From NCBI GenBank assembly GCA_019633425.1, contig WSUB01000096.1, forward strand, positions 62,001 to 126,000: DNA of 64,000 nucleotides, written 5' to 3'. Of the stretch, positions 32,914 to 45,016 are shown one piece after another. The position numbers and the translations under genes were made by a program. The stretch is from Tulasnella sp. 424 (Eukaryota > Basidiomycota > Agaricomycetes > Cantharellales > Tulasnellaceae). The first letter of the stretch is position 1, and every line of letters begins with the position of its first letter. The notes beneath the pieces are model-generated. The model saw nothing but the letters and a program-made list of their open reading frames with translations, ran no database searches and was not told the origin of the DNA.

Positions 32914-34114
32914 TCATGAATCCTTCTCCACGACGGTTCTCGAGCTTGGTGGCTGGACATGCCGGACGTACGGCTGGCCGAGAATGTAACCGAACTCGAA
33001 GTCGTCTGGGCGACGTATTGATACAGTGAGGTCTATCGGGGGAGGGGGTGATGGCGCGTTATGAGCGGTTGAACGACCGTGCTGGGGAGGAGCTAGACTT
33101 ACGAGTAAGAGCCATAATGATTCGGCTGGCTCCGAGACCGGTCAGTAGATGCCACCAAGCGTGACCTAAAGGGTTAAACGTGCATTGTAAGTATGAAGAT
33201 CGCTTCCTTTCTTCTGTCGAGGCTCACCTTGAGTCAACATGTTAACCAGCTCGCCCCTTCCTTGCCTCAACCCAGTCAATCCCTCGCACAAGATATTGTC
33301 GATATTCCAAATAGCGAATCCCAGAAGGAATATTCCAATGCCCTTGAACAAGTTGGATCTGCACTCCTGTCGTTTACGAGCTTGAGAAGCCGTGACGGTT
33401 GGGAGTTCCTTCATCAAGCGAATCACGCCAGGAACCGTGATAGCCTGGATTGCGGCATATGCCACCTGGTGGAGAGCTGGGTAAGGATATCGAAGGCTGG
33501 AAGAGTGCCGCACTGTTTAGTGACAAGACCCGAAACGGAGAGGAAATGCCGCGAGGACTTACTAAAGCCAACTGACGAGAATAGGCACGGTAGTCACGGC
33601 GGCCTTGAGTCCGATACTTCCGTGGTCTTTCCCTCCGACGAGCGTAAGATACATGAACATTGCGCCACTCCAAATCATCGGTAGTTCGTCGAGCATAACT
33701 TGAGCGTGCCAGAGCAACGTGCCGTGGAAGATGAAACTACCGACGCCGATGATGCTTATAAAGGATTGTGCAATCATAAACCTTACTCTGCCTGGAGTGT
33801 TGAGCTTTGAAGCGGTGTACACGCCCCATATCCCGAGAAGGATGAATGGAATGTTTGAGAGGGTGTTGTAGAATTCGGCGATGTGAGTGGAGTGAGTGTA
33901 GTTGTCCTATTGAAAGCAGGTCAGAGACGGATGACTAATCACGAAAGGAGGTGAATAGACCGCATACCTCGCACCAGTCGAGGGATGAGGTGTGGTTACC
34001 CCATGGTCCTAGCCGCGAGGGTGTATCGGTGGTTATTCATTCTGTCACGGTGCGCTCCACCGGCACGTATTATTGCTCACCGAATGTCTTCTGGCCTGTA
34101 ACGAACGGAGCCAT
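32914..34114 (-). CDS. Alkaline ceramidase (ACER/YPC1 family)
   Basis: Membrane hydrolase of the ER/Golgi that splits ceramide into sphingoid base and fatty acid. Six exons give about 290 residues. Start MAPFVTGQKTF (34114), spliced to GPWGNHTSSLDWCEDNY, whose D-W-x-E-x-N pattern matches the family's calcium site. The core has GSFIFHGTLLWHAQVMLDEL with the Ser, His and Asp expected at the zinc site, and GHAWWHLLTGLGAS supplies the other two histidines. Splicing to LRYPYPALHQVAYAAIQ uses a phase-2 intron near 33491-33560. Several membrane spans are visible. Complete and probably active. Convergent with Fb6 and the parent of the two tail fragments. Confidence 0.87.
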
Positions 34115-34903
34115 TAGCATGCACCCAAGAGCCTCTAAAGGTCAAGGTTCCTCTCACCTGGACGATGAAATGCCTCGAAACCCATCTTACGGTGCACTAA
34201 GGGGTGAGCGCGAACGCGACGTCAGTCCACTATCGAATCAGTGAGAATTGCAAAGTGGACTGCTCACCTCAAATGACGACTATGGAACAAGGGGAGAACC
34301 CAGTGTAGAGAACGAAGTGGGGGGAGTCGAGAGGAATTGAACAAAATCCGAGGAGAGCCGGCAAACGGTAAAGATATAGGGCCGACGGTATCGAGGGTCA
34401 CTGGTGGATATTTATGTGGAAGGGGAGCGTGCGAAGCGCCCATCAATCACAACCTCTGCGGGGATGCTGTGGCAGTGGTGCGGCATCCTTGAGTTGCTAA
34501 TTATGAGCGTTGGTCGTCAGAGTCTTGGCAAGTCGAAGATTGAGTTTTTAGCGCTCCTAAGATTCGGCGCTCGGGGAAACGATAGGGGCGGAGGGGTGAG
34601 AGGGGGTCGGCGCTCCTGCTGGATAAGGCATGGTGTATTGAGAGTGCACGGTCACGATGGTAATTGAACGACCTCCTAGTGTCTTTACTACTTGAATATC
34701 AGCTGAAAATGGTCGAGGAAGTCGTTGTGAGAGGGGAAGAGGGCACTAAGGACATGGTCGTTTGGGCTGATGAGACCTAGAGTGGTAACCGTGTGACTGT
34801 CGGCACCTCCTGAGCCTTGCAACTCCCTTGCATTAGACCGTTATTCACCCAATCTCAGCTGACCGCATACGAAATACGCCCAAAGTCCTCAACTTCGACT
34901 CTA
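34115..34903. other. Intergenic between divergent ceramidase and LisH/CTLH gene
   Basis: A shared upstream region of about 790 bp. No gene, clear TATA box or repeat was recognised. Confidence 0.45.
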
Positions 34904-36316
34904 ATGGACTCCTCTAATGGTCTGTCCCGCGGACGCAACGAGATTCCACCCATTCCCACCTCCAGTCCTTATTGGAACCCAACGTCCCAGCAACTCGTAA
35001 GCCTTCCCCTCACTGCCGCGCACGATTCTACCCTCTGACACGCTCTCTACCTTCAGAGAAGACTTGTTCTGGACTATCTCTCTCATCACTGCTATGTCAA
35101 CACGGCCAAAGTCCTTGCCAACTCCAAGAACATGGAGTCGTTACTGGAGGAAAAGACGCAATCCTCGTCCCGCGAGTCGGACATAGACGGAGATGGAGAA
35201 GAGTCGATGGAAGTGGAAGGTCTAGTCGTACCTGCAGATCCAGAGCTTCCCTCCGAGTTGGATCCGGAGCTCTTCAAGATTACGCTCATCAGGGCCGGTA
35301 AGCGGATGGGTCGTCACATGCTCACGAACTGGGGTCACCGCGTATTCACACCGCTTTTTCACCTAGAGATTCGCGAACATATCTTGGAGGGAAGAATAGA
35401 TGCAGCTAGGAAATTGCTCGAGACCGAGTTTCCGAGGGTCTTGGAAATTCCAGCAGGCGCAAGACCCCAACCATCACCCGTCCTCTATCTACAGTCCCTG
35501 CATTCCCCGCATCACCCTTCATCATCGTCAGCGTCAACCTCCAGAAACACCCCACCAGCACCATCCCAACCCCGAGCCGAGAGTGCGTTCTCTCTAGACC
35601 CCCGCCACTTATCCATCAACCTCTTCATCCAAGAATTTATCGAATCCGTTCGGACCGTACCTCTATCCAAATCCGGCCCAGCAGAGCTCGGGAGTACTAG
35701 CCCGAGAGCACTATCAATCTCAGACCAGGCTAAGCTAATCACCCGCGCTCAACAACTTCATCTATTGGCTTCGCAATTACCCTCCAAGGGAGAACAATCA
35801 GCATATCAAGAGGAGCTGACGAACGTATGTGCCTTGATGGCTTACCACCTCCCTGAAACGAGTCCCGTTGGGAGGTATTTATCACTGGCGAGGAGGGAGG
35901 CAATCGCTGAGCAGATAAACTGTGCTATCTTGTGTCAGTTTCGCTACCATGTGTGCTGCAGCCCTTGAGTCCAAATACTAAATTATCCTCCATGACTTCT
36001 AGACCGAACAGGACAGAATCCAATACCTTACTTGCAACGTTACGCCGAACATACCTCCGTCGCATTCGACACCCTCGAGGATCTCAATATACCCCTACCC
36101 CCATCCCCAAGTTGTCCACCCGAGGCGGCATCTATCCTAGGTCAAGCCAAGTTAAAAACGATTTTGAAAGAAAACGGTAAAGCTGTGAGTCACTCGTTAT
36201 TCGAACTCGCCGTTTTACGTTGCGTTCAAGTTTCTGACTGCGGAACGCCTTTATCCCAGCCCCTTAAGAGCGGCCTGTTCGATTTTTCCACGTTTGTCGC
36301 GACAAAGTTGACATGA
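34904..36316 (+). CDS. LisH-CTLH-CRA domain protein (RanBPM/GID-type), no SPRY domain
   Basis: Such proteins are subunits of the CTLH/GID ubiquitin ligase. The short first exon (MDSSNGLSRGRNEIPPIPTS...) is joined to RRLVLDYLSHHCYVNTAKVL (LisH). After an acidic linker an intron leads into EIREHILEGRIDAARKLLET (CTLH). A Pro/Ser-rich insert follows, then LSINLFIQEFIESVRTVPL and the CRA-like end with RREAIAEQINCAILYRTGQN, PYLQRYAEHTSVAFDTL and C-terminus FDFSTFVATKLT. Order and insert resemble RanBPM/Vid30, but no SPRY domain precedes LisH. About 370 residues after removal of four introns. Confidence 0.78.
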
Positions 36317-36450
36317 CTGGTATGAATAAGAGAGACGTAATAGTGGGATTTTTTTTTCTGTTCCGTTCCTGTGTATAACTAGGTCACCAAAACGTTTGAA
36401 ATTTTTGTGGTGCAATACATATACAACAAGAGGAAGTAATGGGTTCGTCT

Positions 36451-38217
36451 TTATAGGCCAAGCAAGCGTCCAAACATGGTGGGCCCGTTAATCTGTTTCC
36501 CGAAATTAAGTGATGTCGAGACCCCACGTTGTTGAAGCGCGTTGACTAAAGCTTGCGGCAGGCGGAACACTGGCAATGCCTTAGCTTCATCGGCATCAAC
36601 CTCGTCCGTTGAGGGAGGATACCTTCGCTCCAACATTTCCTTGGTATCGCTAACGCAATCCTCTAGATTCGGGATGGTTTTCGCGAAGAAACGAAAGTAT
36701 TCGAGGTTCGGAGTTCCGTTTGCTCCGAGGAATTGGATGAGGGGGTGGAGGATTGTTCCGAAATCATCACTGAACCGCAGACGTGTAAGGACGGGACAGT
36801 GTTCGAGGAGACTAAATGGGAAGGGAAAGTCTTGCTCTGTCCATTCTACATCGAGGGATGTGATGGGGATAGTTCCTCCGTAACTCAGCAGCGTACTGTC
36901 AAGCCAGTTCCAGAACATTGATAGCACTCTGGCGGATGGGATCGCAATCTTGACATTCACGCCAGGTCGATCACGAACCCAGTAGACCCGGCTGTCCGAA
37001 AGGGAGGGGCCCGAGAAAATGTGGATGAATGTTCCGTTCCTGTCCTCCATTCTGAGCATCAATGTGTCCGAGAGCGTAATCGGTTTGGCGATTAATTTCA
37101 TTATTGGCTCCCGGGGCTCCAACACTACCCCGCCATCAGCTATGACCGTGTGACATTCCGAAGCTCGGATAAGGGGAATGACTTCCTGCGCAATCGTACC
37201 GGCTACTTCGAATACAAGGGTTTTGAGGACGGGTAGCTCGATCAATCGAGCTGTAGCGGGCAGAGATCCTGGTGATTCGCCATCAGCTGCCCCTACGCTG
37301 ACCAAGGAGAGACGTTCAAGTTCTGGAGATGAAGATAAAATGGTGTAGAGATGGTTTACTTGGGGGGCGCTGAACCTGAGGTATGCTAAGTGGATTGTGC
37401 GGAGGTTGGTGAGACGCGGAGATTGCCATGGCAGGATCACGGCTCGGATATCGATATGCCGCAAGGCGGGTCCTTCTGACGACAGCTCCAGGTGAACAGG
37501 AACGCTGCTCGTACAGTCATTGGTGATAAGGACGTCGATGAAAGCGGAATTTTGATCCTGTAACCACTTCATGAACTCGCTCATCTCCTCCCTGTAGTCA
37601 CAGACCACAGACCGCAGCCGAGTCTGTTTGATGGTCTTGACGTCGTTTATGAACGACTCCAGCGCTGAGGCACTCGGACGACCCTTGCACCACAAATCCA
37701 CCGGACCTTCCGGATTCCTCTTCATCGCCGTCCTCCTTGCCTTTTCACTTGCCAGAGCGTCCATGACTGACCAGAAACGTGTGCAGGATAGAATGGTATC
37801 ACGCCAGGACGTCGAAACGCTAGCAAGTGGGCGGAGTTGCTCGACGCTCCACAAACGCCAGTCGACGGCAAGGAGAAGGATTTCGGCGAGCAGCTCTGGA
37901 GGAAGGCGGTAGATAAGGGAATGCTCTTGGTTTCGGAGTCGGTTGAGCTTGGCCGCCGTCTCGTGGGTGAAGGGCTTTTGGATATGTTCGGCATCCTCTG
38001 AGAACTCTCTGTCTAGAGCGCTATCGCTCTCCACGTAACTTGTACTGTTACGATATCGTAAGTTAGTCGGCGTCGAATGTGCGGAGGTACCGCCAGCAGA
38101 GCTAAGACTGGTCACTAACGTTCCTTGCCCTACATTCAAGTTCGAGCAGGTAGAGACGGTATTATCGGCAATGCATTGATCTCCCGACGTGTTCGTTGAT
38201 GTGGAATAACTTTGCAT
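36451..38217 (-). CDS. F-box/leucine-rich protein Fb7
   Basis: Exon 1 38120-38217 (98 nt, MQSYSTSTNTSGDQ...) and exon 2 36451-38044, 563 residues. The intron has a good donor (GTTAGT), a CTAAC branch site and AACAG acceptor, phase 2, although the unspliced frame is also open. F-box: LIYRLPPELLAEILLLAVDW; LASVSTSWRDTILSCTRFWS. Leucine-rich strands VILPWQSPRLTNLRTIHLAY and YTILSSSPELERLSLVSVG. It is an outgroup-like relative of Fb8-Fb11 and sits at the end of that array. The exact start is less certain than in Fb8-Fb10. Confidence 0.78.
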   Translation of the reverse strand: MQSYSTSTNTSGDQCIADNTVSTCSNLNVGQGTLVTSLSSAGGTSAHSTPTNLRYRNSTSYVESDSALDREFSEDAEHIQKPFTHETAAKLNRLRNQEHSLIYRLPPELLAEILLLAVDWRLWSVEQLRPLASVSTSWRDTILSCTRFWSVMDALASEKARRTAMKRNPEGPVDLWCKGRPSASALESFINDVKTIKQTRLRSVVCDYREEMSEFMKWLQDQNSAFIDVLITNDCTSSVPVHLELSSEGPALRHIDIRAVILPWQSPRLTNLRTIHLAYLRFSAPQVNHLYTILSSSPELERLSLVSVGAADGESPGSLPATARLIELPVLKTLVFEVAGTIAQEVIPLIRASECHTVIADGGVVLEPREPIMKLIAKPITLSDTLMLRMEDRNGTFIHIFSGPSLSDSRVYWVRDRPGVNVKIAIPSARVLSMFWNWLDSTLLSYGGTIPITSLDVEWTEQDFPFPFSLLEHCPVLTRLRFSDDFGTILHPLIQFLGANGTPNLEYFRFFAKTIPNLEDCVSDTKEMLERRYPPSTDEVDADEAKALPVFRLPQALVNALQQRGVSTSLNFGKQINGPTMFGRLLGL

Positions 38218-38379
38218 GCTTTGGTTCTCTTCGAGCAAGGGTGACTGAAATATGCTGGAGGAAGCCTTTCACACCGAGCCAGATTCCCCCGTACCGTGAG
38301 AGACACCACCTTCCATACAACACCAAGCACAGGTAGCTGACAGCCGCTTAAAACAAAGAGGAAGAGGCCCCTCACAGGA

Positions 38380-38580
38380 TTGAAGGTTCTATGATGTTTT
38401 TGGTGTAAGTTATGTATCGGGTAACCCGAGATGCAATTCAGTAAATTTGACTACATAATTGGAAACGTCCGATTGCGTTCAAACAACCGGAATTGTAACC
38501 TAATAGTAGTCCATCTATAGCATATGACAAGGGACCTGGATTTGTGGAGTGTGACCAAACATCTCCACCCAAAGGGTCAT
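38380..38580. repeat. 3' flank repeat of the Fb8-Fb11 array
   Basis: The stretch with CTTCTGGTGTAAGTTTTGTT-like wording, a TAATCAG.AATGCAATTCA segment and GTAACCTAATAGTAGTCC is found downstream of Fb8 (38390-38530), Fb9 (about 40790-40930), Fb10 (about 43010-43150) and Fb11 (about 45220-45350). It marks the repeat unit of this array, with stop codons 2393, 2224 and 2204 bp apart. Confidence 0.65.
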
Positions 38581-40408
38581 TCAAGCGTTCTCCGTAGCTG
38601 TGCCTTGTACGACGTCATCAAATTTGAGACAGGTCGAAATATTCATCGCTCTAAGTCGAGCAACAAGTACGGAGGGTAGCTTGAGCGTCTCCATCGGTGT
38701 TGGGCTGGCAATTTCCTGATTCGTGCTGTCGGCTTTTTGTTCGGGGTATCGGATCTCAAGTAAATCCTTGACTTCAGTCGCGCACTCCTCCAAGTCGTGA
38801 ATGGTTTGCGCGTGGAAGATGAAGGTATTGACTTTGGGGAGCAGCCATGAATATGTGCCACCTTCACTATCGGCACTGAGGGATGTTCCTTTGCGTAACA
38901 GACGAACAAGTGGTGTGAGAGTTGTCGTCGAATAGTCGGTGACTTCCAATCTCGTGAGCGCCGGACAGAGTTCAAGTAGACCGACTGGGAAGGGTAATTC
39001 TTGCCCAGAAGAATCCATTGACCACTCTATTTTGATATCAGTGATGTTAGAGGCAGCTCCGCAAGCCTTTAACACTGTGGTCAACTGATTCCACGAGCGA
39101 GCCAGGATGTCTGCGGAACGAACCGCGAGCTTGATATCGACGCCCGGCGTATCGAAGGCCCAATGGACCCATTCATAAGCGATTACTGGGTTAGAGAGAA
39201 TATGGACGTGGGGTTCTTCTTCAGTCTCCAATTTGAGCCTCAACGATTCGGAGACCTTGGCAGGCTGCGCAATTAGCTCGAGGTTCGTCTCCTGCGGTTC
39301 CAATATGGCTGAGAACTCTCCCTGTCCGTTGATGATTGCCGTCTTGCAGGAGGTTGCGCGAATGAGAGGCAATAGCTTGTGTGTTATGGACTTTGATACA
39401 TTTTGGATTGCAAGAACGGTTAAATGGGGGAGGGATATTGGACGTGAGGTGGTCCAAAGATATTCCTGCGAGTTTCGATGTATTTCTTGAGAATGGACCT
39501 CGATTAAGCAGAGTCGCTCCAACCTTGGAGAAGTGAAAAGGATTTGATATAGATCCTCCGGGTGTGGAATGCCGTGATAAATGTCCCTCAAGCAAAGGGT
39601 GCTGAGGTTGGTTAGGCGTGGAGATTGCCAAGGGAGGCACATACTTCGCACGTCGACGTGACGCAAGTGAGGCCCATCCTGTGACAGCTCCAGGGAGACA
39701 GCGGCTCCGTATCCTCCTGGGTTAGCTAGTAGGACATCAATGAGACTGGATGGTTGTGTCCGCAAGTGGTCCAGGAGAACCCCGGTTTCCGGACGGTACT
39801 CGTAGAGAATGGTGCGCCATCGACTTGAGTGGACAGTCTTGACGTCCTCCACGAACGCGTTCATGACTTCCGACTCTGGCTGCGACCAGCACCATACATC
39901 TACTGGGCCATTTTTGTTCCTTTTCATTGCCATCCTTCGCGCCTTTTCACTGGCCATGACATCGATCACGGGCCAGAACCGACTGCATGACATTATGGTG
40001 TCACGCCAGTATGTCGAGACAGAGGCCAGTGTTCTCAGCTTCTCTGTGTCCCACCAAGGCCATTCTATTGCGAGGAGAAGTATTTCGACAAATACCTCTG
40101 GTGGGAGTTGGCGGATTGTGGAATGCTCGCTATTTCGACGACTTTTAAGCTTGGCTGCCTCCCGCGTAAACACGTCTGAGATATGTTCCAGGATCCCAAT
40201 CATTTTAATCTTGGCCGACTCGCTCGTGAGGAGATTATCGCCGACTATGCTATCGGAGCTGTCAAATTATTGACGTGAGTCATTGATCATGAAGGACCAG
40301 CAGTGGAGCCAACAGCGTTATGGACTAGTGCACCAACCTTTCTTGGCTAGAGCAAAGCTTCAAGTAGGCCGCGATGGAAGTTTTGATAAATTCTTGCTCG
40401 CCAGACAT
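38581..40408 (-). CDS. F-box/leucine-rich protein Fb8
   Basis: Exon 1 40338-40408 (71 nt, MSGEQEFIKTSIAAYLKLCS), phase-2 intron, exon 2 38581-40258; 582 residues. Join: SSQES/SDSIVGDNLLTSES. F-box: STIRQLPPEVFVEILLLAIE; LASVSTYWRDTIMSCSRFWP. Leucine-rich strands MCLPWQSPRLTNLSTLCLRD and YQILFTSPRLERLCLIEV. The first exon's length and phase match those of Fb2-Fb6 though the peptide differs, showing shared descent. Confidence 0.86.
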
Positions 40409-40973
40409 ATTCGATCGAAAACGAGAGTATCGTTCAAGCTGACAAACACAGCCCCGCCACTCGCCGCCGCCCCGTGAGAGACGCCGCAAGTCACTTGGTC
40501 CTCGCATCACCCACCACATCACCGGACTGAAACGACCATTCTACCTCTTCTTGCTTATTACTAGTGCGAAGTGACTTTTAGCGAAAATTAATTCGATTTC
40601 TTCGCAGCTGAAAGTCAAAGAGACCTTTCAACACTATTAACTCTGAGGGTGTATATCCTCGATATCGAGCAAAGGAGTTATTTGAAGTAGACTCGTCCCC
40701 GACACCTGAAAGCACCAGGAGGTGACAGCCGCTTGCGGCGAAGGGGATGACGCCCCTCAGAGAATTTCGGGCCAATTTAGCTTCTATGATACTTCTGGTG
40801 TAGGTTTCGTATCGGGTAATCAGGAATGCAATTCGGTGAATTTAGACTACCTAATTGAAAACGGCTGATTGCGCTCAAAAAAACCCAAATTGTAACCTAG
40901 TAGTAGTCCATAGCATATGAAAAGGGTCTTGTATTGTGGAGCGTGACCAAATATGTCTATCCCAGCGGGTCAT
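40409..40973. other. Fb8-Fb9 spacer with relic of an Fb12-type first exon
   Basis: About 40500-40645 on the plus strand matches the upstream region and first exon of Fb12 (47500-47640): ACGACCATTC, then CTTTTAGCGAAAATTAATTC against CTTTTAGCGAAAAAGAATTC. The ATG is lost and frame breaks occur. The rest (from about 40680) is the array's 3' flank. Confidence 0.65.
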
Positions 40974-42795
40974 TCAAGCGTCCTCCATAGTTGTGCTTTG
41001 TATGACGTCATCAAATTTGAGACATGTCGAAATACTCATTGCTCTAAGTCGAGCAACAAGTACGGAGGGTAGCTTGAGCGTCTCCATCGGTGTTTGGCTG
41101 GCAATTTTCTGATTCGTGCTGTCGGCTTTTTGTTCGGGGTATCGAGTCTCGAGTAAATCCTTGACTTCAGTCGCGCACTCCTCCAGTTCACGAATATTTT
41201 GCCCGTGGAAGATGAAGGTATTGACGTTTGGAAGCAGCCATGAATACGTGTGACTTCTCTGATCGGCGTTTGGCCATGTTGTTTTTCGTAACAGGCGAAT
41301 AAGTGGTGTGAGATTCGTCGTCGAATCGTCGGTGACTTGTAACGTCGTGAGCGCCGGACAGAATTCAAGCAGACCAACTGGGAAGGGTACTTCTTGCCCT
41401 GAGGAATCCATTGACCACTCTATTTCGATATTGGTGATGGTAGAGGGACCTCCGCAAGACTTTAACACTGCGGTCAACTGATTCCACGTGCGAGTTAGGG
41501 TATCTGCGGAATGAACCGCTAGCTTGATATCGACGCCCGGCTTATCGACGGCCCAATGGACCCAGTTAAAGTCGATTTTTGGTTTGGAGAGAATATGGAC
41601 GTGAGGTTCTCCTTGGGTCTCCAGCTTGAGCCTTAACGATTCGGAGACCTTGACAGGCTGCGCGATTAGCTCGAGGTTCGTCTCCTGCGGTTCCAATATG
41701 GCTGAGAACTCTCCTTCTCCATTGATGATCGCCGTGTTGCAGGAGGTTGCGTGAATAAGAGGCAATAGCTTGTGTGTTATGGCCTTTGATACATTTTCGA
41801 ACGAAAGAGCGGTTAAAATGGGGAGGGATATTGGACGTGGGGTGACCGAAAGAGATCCCTGCGAGTTTCGGTCTATTTCTTGAGAATTCACCTCGATTAA
41901 GCAGAGTCGCTCCAATCTTGGGGAAGTGGAAAGGATTTGATATAGGTCCTCCAGGTGCGGAATGCCTTGATAGATGCGCCTCAAGCAAAGGGTGCTGAGG
42001 TTGGTTAGGCGTGGTGATTGCCAAGGAAGGCACATACTTCGCACGTCGACGTGACGCAAGTGAGGCCCCTCCCTTGATAGCTCCAGGGAGAGAGTGGGTC
42101 CATAGATTGCTGGGTTAGATAGCAGGACATCAATGAGACTGGATGTTTGTGTCTGCAAGTAGTCCAGGAAAGCCGCGGTTTCCAGACGGTACTCGTAGAG
42201 GAGGCTGCGCCATCGAGCTGAGTGGACTGCCTTGACGTCCTGCGCGAACGAGTTCATGGCTGCAGATTCTGGCCACGACCAGCACCATACGTCTACTGGC
42301 CCATCTCTGTTCCTTTTCATCGCCATCCTTCGCGCCTTTTCACTGGCCATGACATCGATCACGGGCCAGAACCGATTGCACGATATTATGGTGTCGCGCC
42401 AGTATGTTGAGACCGAGGCCAGTGTTCGCAGCTTCTCCGTGTCCCACCAAAGCCAGTCTACTGCTAGGAGAAGTATTTCGACAAATACCTCCGGTGGGAG
42501 TTGGCGGATTGTGGAATGCTCGTTATTTCGACGACTTTTAAGCTTGGCTGCCTCCCGCGTAAACACGTCTGAGATACGTTCCAGGATCTCAGTCATGTTA
42601 ATCTTGGCCGCCTCTGTCGAGAGGAGATCATCGTCGACTATTCTATCAGAGCTGTCAAATTATTTGCGTGAGTCATTGAAGGCCTAGCAGTGGAGCCGAC
42701 AGCGTTATGGGCTAATACACCAACCTTTCTTGGCTAGAGAAAAGCTTCAAGTAGGATGAGATGGAAGTCTTGATAAATTCTTGCTGTCTAGCCAT
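40974..42795 (-). CDS. F-box/leucine-rich protein Fb9
   Basis: Exon 1 42725-42795 (71 nt, MARQQEFIKTSISSYLKLFS), exon 2 40974-42651; 582 residues. F-box: STIRQLPPEVFVEILLLAVD; LASVSTYWRDTIISCNRFWP. The segment at 41395-41472 (CGGPSTITNIEIEWSMDSSG) is practically identical to both copies flanking the assembly gap in Fb11, whereas Fb8 and Fb10 differ there. Frame intact. Confidence 0.86.
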
Positions 42796-43197
42796 TCTCG
42801 ATGGAAACGAGAGAATAATACCGTTCAAGCCCACGAACCTACGGTACCGCCAGTCACCGCGCCGTGAGAGACGCCGCAAGTCTAGGTCTCTCGGTCCTCA
42901 ACCACAACGCAGCCCCACGTGGACAGCACCCAGCACCAGAAGGTGATAGACCACTTAAAACAATAGGTTGAGGCCCTGAGCAGAATATCGAGTCATTTAA
43001 CGGTTCGTGATGCTTCTGGTGTAAGTTTTGTTTCGGCTAATCAGAAATGCAATTCAGGAAATTTAAACTACATAATTGGAAACGTCTGATTGCATGCAAA
43101 AGCCCAGATTTTAGCCTAATAGTGGACCATAGCATCAATATTGCGAGTGACCTGCATTTGGTGGAGCGTGGCTAAATATCCCCACCCCGTGGGCCAT
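42796..43197. other. Fb9-Fb10 spacer
   Basis: Upstream flank of Fb9 followed by the array 3' flank (from about 42930). No separate gene. Confidence 0.55.
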
Positions 43198-45016
43198 TCA
43201 AGCGTTCTCCGTCGCCGTGTCCTGTATGACGTCATCAAATTTGAGACATGTCGAAATATCCATCGTTCTAAGCCGAGCAACGATGACGGAGGGTAGCTTG
43301 AGCGTTTTTATTGGCGTTGAGCTGGCAATATTCTGATTTGTGTTATCATCGTGTTGCGAGGGATATCGAGTCTCGAGAAAATCCTTGACTCCAGTTGCGC
43401 ACTTCTCCAAGTCGTGAATGGTTTGCGCATGGAAGATGAAGGTATTGACCTTTGGAAGCAGCCATGAATCCGCGCCACATTTGCTATCGGCATTGTGCGG
43501 TGTTGTTTTGCGTAACAGACGAACAAGTGGTGTGAGAGTCGTCGTCGAATAGTCGGTGACTTGTAACGTCGTGAGCGCCGGACAGAATTCAAGTAGACCA
43601 ACTGGAAAGGGGACTCCTTGCCACGAAGAGTCTGTTGGCCATTCTATTTCAATCTTAGTGATGTTCGAAGCCTCTCCGTAAGACTGTAGCACCGTGGTCA
43701 ACTGGTTCCAGGAGCGAGCCAGGATGTCTGCGGAACGAACCGCTAGCTTGATATCGACGCCCGGCTTATCGAAGGCCCAATAGACCCATTCAGACGAGAC
43801 AGCTGGTGTTGAGTAGATATGGACGTGGGGGTTTCCTTCAGTCTCCAGTTTGAGTCGCAACGATTCGGAGACCTTGATTGGCTGCGCGATCAGCTCGAGG
43901 TTCGTCTCCTGCGGTTCCAGGATGACTGAGAAATCTCCCTCTCCTTTTACGATCGCGGTCTTGCAGGAGGTTGTACGAATGAGAGGCAATATGCTGTGCG
44001 TTATGGGCTTCGATACATTGTCGAATGCAAGAACGGTTAAAAGGGGGAGGAGTATTGGGCGCGAGGTGGCCCGAAGAGATTCCTGCGAGTTTTGATCTAT
44101 TTCTAGAGAATTCACCTTGGTCAAGCAGAGTCGCTCCAACCTTGGGGAAGTGGAAAGGATTTGATATAGGTCCTCCAGGTGCGGAATACCGTGATAAATG
44201 TGCCCCAAGCAAAGGGTGCTGAGGTTGGTTAGGCGGGGTGATTGCCAAGGGAGGTACATGCCTCGGACGTCGACGTGCCGCAAGTGAGCTCCCACCGGTG
44301 ACAGCTCCAGAGGAACAGCGGGTTCATCTCGGACCGGGCTAAATAGTACATCAACGAGACAGGGAGTTTTGGTCCGCAAGTGCTCCAGGAAAGCTTGGGT
44401 TTCCGGCCGGTACTCGTAGAGAATGGTGCGCCATCGACTTGAGTGGACAGTCTTGACGTCTTGAACGAACGCGTTCATGATTTCCGATCCTGGCCGCGAC
44501 CAGCACCATACGTCTACTGGTCCATTTTTGTTCCTTTTCATCGCCATCCTTCGCGCGTTTTCACTGGCCATGACATCGATCACTGACCAGAACCGATTGC
44601 ACGATGTTATGGTGTCGCGCCAGTATGTTGAGACCGAGGCCAGTGTTCGCAGCTTCTCCGTGTCCCATGAGAGCCAATCTATGGCGAGGAGAAGTATTTC
44701 GATAAATATCTCCAGTGGGAGTCGGTAGATGACGGAATGGTCGTTATTTCGGCGACTTTTAAGCTTGGCGGCCTCCGTCGTAAGAACGTCCGGTATACGT
44801 TCCGGGATCCTAATCATGTTATCCTTGGCCGTGTCGCTCGTGAGGAGATCATCGTCGACTATGCTATCAGAGCTGTCAAATTATTCGCGTGAGTCATCGA
44901 AGGCCTAACAGTGGAGCCGACAGCGTTATGGGCTAATGCACTAACCTTGCATGGCTAGAGCCAAGCTTCGAGTAAGATGAGATGGAAGTTTTGATAAATT
45001 CTTGCTCTCTAGACAT
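43198..45016 (-). CDS. F-box/leucine-rich protein Fb10
   Basis: Exon 1 44946-45016 (71 nt, MSREQEFIKTSISSYSKLGS), exon 2 43198-44872; 581 residues. F-box: SVIYRLPLEIFIEILLLAID; LASVSTYWRDTITSCNRFWS. It is the most divergent of Fb8-Fb11 at the F-box (IYRLPLEIF against IRQLPPEVF) while retaining MYLPWQSPRLTNLSTLCLGH. Frame intact. Confidence 0.86.
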
